Assembly: GCA_029098505.1 (NCBI GenBank)
Contig: JAQXOE010000042.1
Span: forward strand, 1 to 64,000
DNA from: Bacteroidales bacterium
GTDB taxonomy: Bacteria; Bacteroidota; Bacteroidia; Bacteroidales; UBA932
Direction: 5' to 3'
DNA length: 64,000 bases
The translations under genes were made by a program, and so were the position numbers. Under the pieces are notes generated by a model that ran no database searches, had not been told where the DNA came from, and saw nothing but the letters and a program-made list of their open reading frames with translations. Of the stretch, positions 61,130 through 64,000 are shown one piece after another. Numbering within the stretch: the first letter of the stretch is position 1; each line of letters opens with the position of its first letter.

Positions 61130-63654
61130 TGACGACAGATACCAGACTTGAAGAGAAACTCGGATTCGACAGGATAAGAAAAATCATTTCGGACCGCTGC
61201 GAGACGGAATATGCCGCCGACAGGGTAGCGAACGAGTCTTTCTCCACAAAGAAGGAAACCATACGCCACAGACTCTTGCTTACCGATGAGATGAGGCTCA
61301 TCGTAATGTTTGAGGACAGTTTCCCCACAACGGGATATATAGACACGCTGCCCTTCCTGAAGACCTTGCTCAAGGAGGGTTCGAACATTGACCTGCTCTC
61401 CGTCGGAAAGCTGAAAACTATGCTTGAGACCACAAGGAAGATTACCAGTTTCTTCCATTCCATAAAGGACGGTATCTATCCACATCTCAAGCGTATGGCA
61501 TCGGCTGTCGAGGCTTTTCCCGAAATCCAGAAAAGGATTGACGGCATTATTGACCGTTATGGGGACATTAAGGACAGCGCTTCCGACGAGCTCTACAGCA
61601 TACGCAGGAGTCTCAGGGACAAGGAATCAGCCATTTCAAAGAGGGCTTCGGCCATCTTGAAGCACGCCCAGGAGGAGGGTCTCGTGGACAGTGATGCCTC
61701 TGTAGCCATACGCGACGGCAAGTTCCTCATCCCTGTCAGCAGCGCCAATAAACGCAAGTTCAGCGGCTTTGTTTATGATGAGTCGGCATCCGGCAAAACC
61801 ACTTTCATCGAACCGGCAGAAATAGTCGGCCTGGAGAATGAAATAATAGAACTTCGCTTTGCCGAGACCCGCGAAATAGCCCGCATCCTGCACGAATTCA
61901 GCGATTTTATCAGGCCTTATGTTCCTAACCTTATGGATTCCGCCTCCTTTCTGGGGGAAATAGACTTCATCCTGGCCAAGGCCCAGACAGCCCTCGACTT
62001 CATTGCCGGAATGCCGGTGATCTCCGAAAGCGGGGAGCTGATATTGCGCAAGGCCCGCCATCCCCTGCTCGAACAGGCCTTGAAGAAGGAAGGCAAGAGC
62101 ATAGTCCCGACCTCGCTCGCCCTCAACCCGGAAAAGCATATTCTGATGATTTCGGGCCCCAACGCTGGGGGCAAGTCCGTGTGCCTGAAAACCGCCGGTC
62201 TGCTGCAGTATATGTTCCAGTGGGGTATGCTCATACCGACCTCGGAAACATCCGAGCTGCCCGTCTTCGAGAGAATCATCGTCAGCATAGGAGACGACCA
62301 GTCCATTGACAATGACCTCAGCACCTACAGTTCCTTCCTGAAGGATATGCGCGATATGCTGGGCAATGCCGATGAAAGGACGCTGGTGCTCATTGACGAG
62401 TTCGGCTCCGGCACCGAGCCTGCAGCGGGAGGGGCAATTGCCGAGGCTATCCTCAGCGAAATCGACCGCAGGGGCGTCTATGGCGTCATTACCACCCACT
62501 ATACGAATCTGAAGCTCTACGCCGCCTCAGGCGAGAGCGGCTGCGTCAACGGAGCGATGCTCTTCGACGCCAAGAATATTGCACCGCTGTTCCAGCTTGA
62601 AATCGGGCTTCCGGGCAATTCCTTCGCGTTCGAGCTTGCGAGGAAGATGGGGCTGCCCGAGAGTATAGTCAAGGAAGCCGAGAGCAGGGCAGGAGAGGAG
62701 TTCGTGGGCATTGAGAAGAATCTGAAGCAAATTGCCCGGAACCGCAGGGCCCTCGACCAGAAGCTCCAGAAGGTCAAGATCGCCGACAAGACCCTTGAAA
62801 ACATAACCGGGAAATACCAGAAGGAACTGGAGGAAATCAAGCAAAAGCGCAAGGAAATTCTGGATGCGGCCAAAAAGGAGGCTGAAGACATAGTGCGCGG
62901 AGCCAACAGAAAGGTTGAAAAGACCATACGAACCATTAAGGAGGCTCAAGCTGAAAAGGAACAGACCAAGGAAGCCAGAAAGGAACTCCAGAATTTCCTG
63001 GGAGCTCTCGAAAGGAGCAAGAGCGAACAGCAGAAAACGCGCGAAGAGTATCTGGAGAACAAACTCGAGCAGCTGAACAAGCGAAAGGAGAAAGAACAGC
63101 AGCGAAAGGCCCGCAGGGGAGTGACTGACCCGGATGAGGCCAGGAAACTGGAGGAACAGAAAAGGCTCGAAGCCTTCCGCTCGGCTCCGCTCAAGGTGGG
63201 GGAAAAGGTTCGAGTAAAGGAGAACGGACTGGTCGGAGAGGTCGCAAAGGTCTCAAACAAGGCCGTCACCCTGATTATCGGCAGCATCAGCAGCAAGATG
63301 CCTCTCGACAGAGTGGAGAGAATCTCTTCAAATGAGTACAAGGTCGCGGTCAAACAGATTGCCAAACCTTCTGCCCCAAAGGAAGATGCCGGCATCACTG
63401 CGAGAAAGCTCAATTTCAAGTCGGAGTTGGATATAAGAGGGGAGAGGCTGGGCGATGCCCTCGACATTGTGACGCACTACATTGACGATGCGATGATGCT
63501 GGGAATGGGATCCGTCCGCATCATACACGGAAAAGGCACAGGTGTCCTGCGGGAGGAAATCCAGAAATACCTGCGGACCATTCCGGGCGTGAATTGCCAC
63601 GACGAACACATCCAATTCGGTGGAAGCGGAGTGACGATAGTTGAATTCGATTGA
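61129..63654 (+). CDS. mutS2: Endonuclease MutS2
   Basis: 841 residues. MutS core and clamp (about 1-310), ATPase with Walker A SGPNAGGKS, Walker B LVLIDEFGSGTEP and the switch His in ITTHY. A long charged coiled coil follows (about 510-680, with many Lys/Glu/Gln), then a KOW-like segment (VGEKVRVKENGLVGEVAKV) and the C-terminal Smr nuclease domain (LDIRGERLGDAL, IIHGKGTGVLREEI). MutS2 suppresses recombination and rescues collided ribosomes in other bacteria. The mismatch-binding domain of MutS is absent, as expected. Starts inside the cdaA stop codon. Confidence 0.96.
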   Translation: MTTDTRLEEKLGFDRIRKIISDRCETEYAADRVANESFSTKKETIRHRLLLTDEMRLIVMFEDSFPTTGYIDTLPFLKTLLKEGSNIDLLSVGKLKTMLETTRKITSFFHSIKDGIYPHLKRMASAVEAFPEIQKRIDGIIDRYGDIKDSASDELYSIRRSLRDKESAISKRASAILKHAQEEGLVDSDASVAIRDGKFLIPVSSANKRKFSGFVYDESASGKTTFIEPAEIVGLENEIIELRFAETREIARILHEFSDFIRPYVPNLMDSASFLGEIDFILAKAQTALDFIAGMPVISESGELILRKARHPLLEQALKKEGKSIVPTSLALNPEKHILMISGPNAGGKSVCLKTAGLLQYMFQWGMLIPTSETSELPVFERIIVSIGDDQSIDNDLSTYSSFLKDMRDMLGNADERTLVLIDEFGSGTEPAAGGAIAEAILSEIDRRGVYGVITTHYTNLKLYAASGESGCVNGAMLFDAKNIAPLFQLEIGLPGNSFAFELARKMGLPESIVKEAESRAGEEFVGIEKNLKQIARNRRALDQKLQKVKIADKTLENITGKYQKELEEIKQKRKEILDAAKKEAEDIVRGANRKVEKTIRTIKEAQAEKEQTKEARKELQNFLGALERSKSEQQKTREEYLENKLEQLNKRKEKEQQRKARRGVTDPDEARKLEEQKRLEAFRSAPLKVGEKVRVKENGLVGEVAKVSNKAVTLIIGSISSKMPLDRVERISSNEYKVAVKQIAKPSAPKEDAGITARKLNFKSELDIRGERLGDALDIVTHYIDDAMMLGMGSVRIIHGKGTGVLREEIQKYLRTIPGVNCHDEHIQFGGSGVTIVEFD

Positions 63655-63663
63655 TAGACAGAT

Positions 63664-64000
63664 ATGGGTACTGGAAGAGGAGAGATTGGAAGGAGAGGCG
63701 AGGATATTGCTTGCCGGTACTTGATTGAAAAAGGGCATACCATCCTGGAAAGGAATTGGAGAAGCGGTCATCTGGAGGTGGATATCATCTCCTTGGACAG
63801 GGAAGGCCTGCATTTCGTGGAGGTCAAGAGCCGAGTGGCCCCTTTCTCCGCGGCGCCGGAGGAAAGCGTCGGCTACGTGAAACAGAAAAGGATAGCCGCT
63901 GCGGCAGAGCGCTATATCCATTCCAGGAAAAGGAAAGCTCTAGTATTTGAGCTGCCCGACATCAGTTTCGATGTTATAAGCATTATTTTTGAAGGAGGAA
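63664..64000 (+). CDS. YraN/UPF0102 family endonuclease-like protein (cut by the right edge)
   Basis: 112 codons are visible from ATG 63664, 9 bases after mutS2, with no stop before the edge. GRRGEDIACRYLIEKGHTIL, RNWRSGHLEVDIISLD and LHFVEVKSR form the RecB-like PD-(D/E)xK pattern of UPF0102, including Glu/Asp and the Glu-x-Lys. Family members are about 115-125 residues, so only a few residues are missing. Function is not established; often beside rnhB or mutS2-type repair genes. Confidence 0.9.
   Translation, partial: MGTGRGEIGRRGEDIACRYLIEKGHTILERNWRSGHLEVDIISLDREGLHFVEVKSRVAPFSAAPEESVGYVKQKRIAAAAERYIHSRKRKALVFELPDISFDVISIIFEGG

Noticed and set aside
61636..62499. 287-codon minus-strand frame opposite mutS2
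   Set aside because: It mirrors the MutS2 ATPase region codon for codon; no family signature, no upstream promoter.
1..64000. CRISPR array, toxin-antitoxin, restriction or other defence island
   Set aside because: No regularly spaced repeats, Cas, methylase or toxin families were recognised on either strand.

Overview
The window is a contiguous piece of a Bacteroidetes chromosome, most likely order Bacteroidales. The grounds are: promoters of the phylum-specific form TTTG-N19/20-TAnnTTTG (clean examples at rpsP, acpP, tRNA-Leu and the 21.5 kb gene), a fused FeoAB iron transporter, a TonB-dependent receptor with a carboxypeptidase-like N-terminal domain, secreted lipoproteins with late lipobox cysteines, and families largely restricted to this phylum (DUF4270, DUF4294, DUF3098, DUF2147). 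I cannot support a genus. GC content looks close to 50 percent. Almost everything is chromosomal housekeeping; there is no CRISPR array, rRNA operon, prophage or recognisable defence island.

Layout. 0-6 kb (minus): the 3' end of an IS transposase at the edge, then a secreted CE1-type esterase, a GH3 glycosidase lipoprotein, an aminopeptidase P and a small membrane protein. 6-11.5 kb: a membrane-anchored coiled-coil protein, hemW, tRNA-Leu(GAG), the NAD-salvage gene pncB with a DUF2147 partner, and rpsP-rimM. 11.5-15 kb (minus): an iron locus made of fused feoAB, a 50-residue Cys-rich membrane protein and a hemerythrin-like/LuxR regulator. 15-20 kb (minus): sufB-pnuC-sufC-sufD-ispE. 20-25 kb: a C69 peptidase, a small secreted protein, pheS, tRNA-Gly with a partial duplicate of its 3' end, and a GNAT acetyltransferase. 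24.5-28.5 kb (minus): a TonB-dependent receptor with a beta-helix lipoprotein. 28.5-34 kb: aroC, two alpha/beta-hydrolase lipoproteins, apt and a degenerate ThiL-like protein. 34-36 kb (minus): a LacI regulator with nagB.

35.9-60.1 kb holds the S10/spc/alpha ribosomal clusters on the minus strand, but split. rplC-D-W-B-rpsS-rplV-rpsC (60.1-56.2 kb) ends at its own terminator, and rplP-rpmC-rpsQ and onward to rplQ (46.4-35.9 kb) starts from its own promoter. The 9.8 kb between them carries unrelated genes: a DUF4294 protein, ftsX-DUF3098-uppP-lpxH-like, a glycogen-synthase-like protein with a DUF4270 lipoprotein, acpP, a second pnuC and uvrC. rpsJ is not upstream of rplC. The window ends with cdaA-mutS2 and the start of a YraN-family gene.

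Themes. NAD precursor salvage recurs (pncB and two pnuC paralogues). Iron and Fe-S supply recurs (feoAB and suf). Most worth a second look are the split ribosomal operon, the sensor-regulator fused to a RIC/ScdA-like domain in the feo operon, a Gly/Tyr tract in the DUF4270 protein, an 84-bp two-copy structured repeat, the tRNA-Gly scar, and a terminator hairpin that contains the sufB -7 element. Functions come from motif recognition by eye; no database search or folding program was run.
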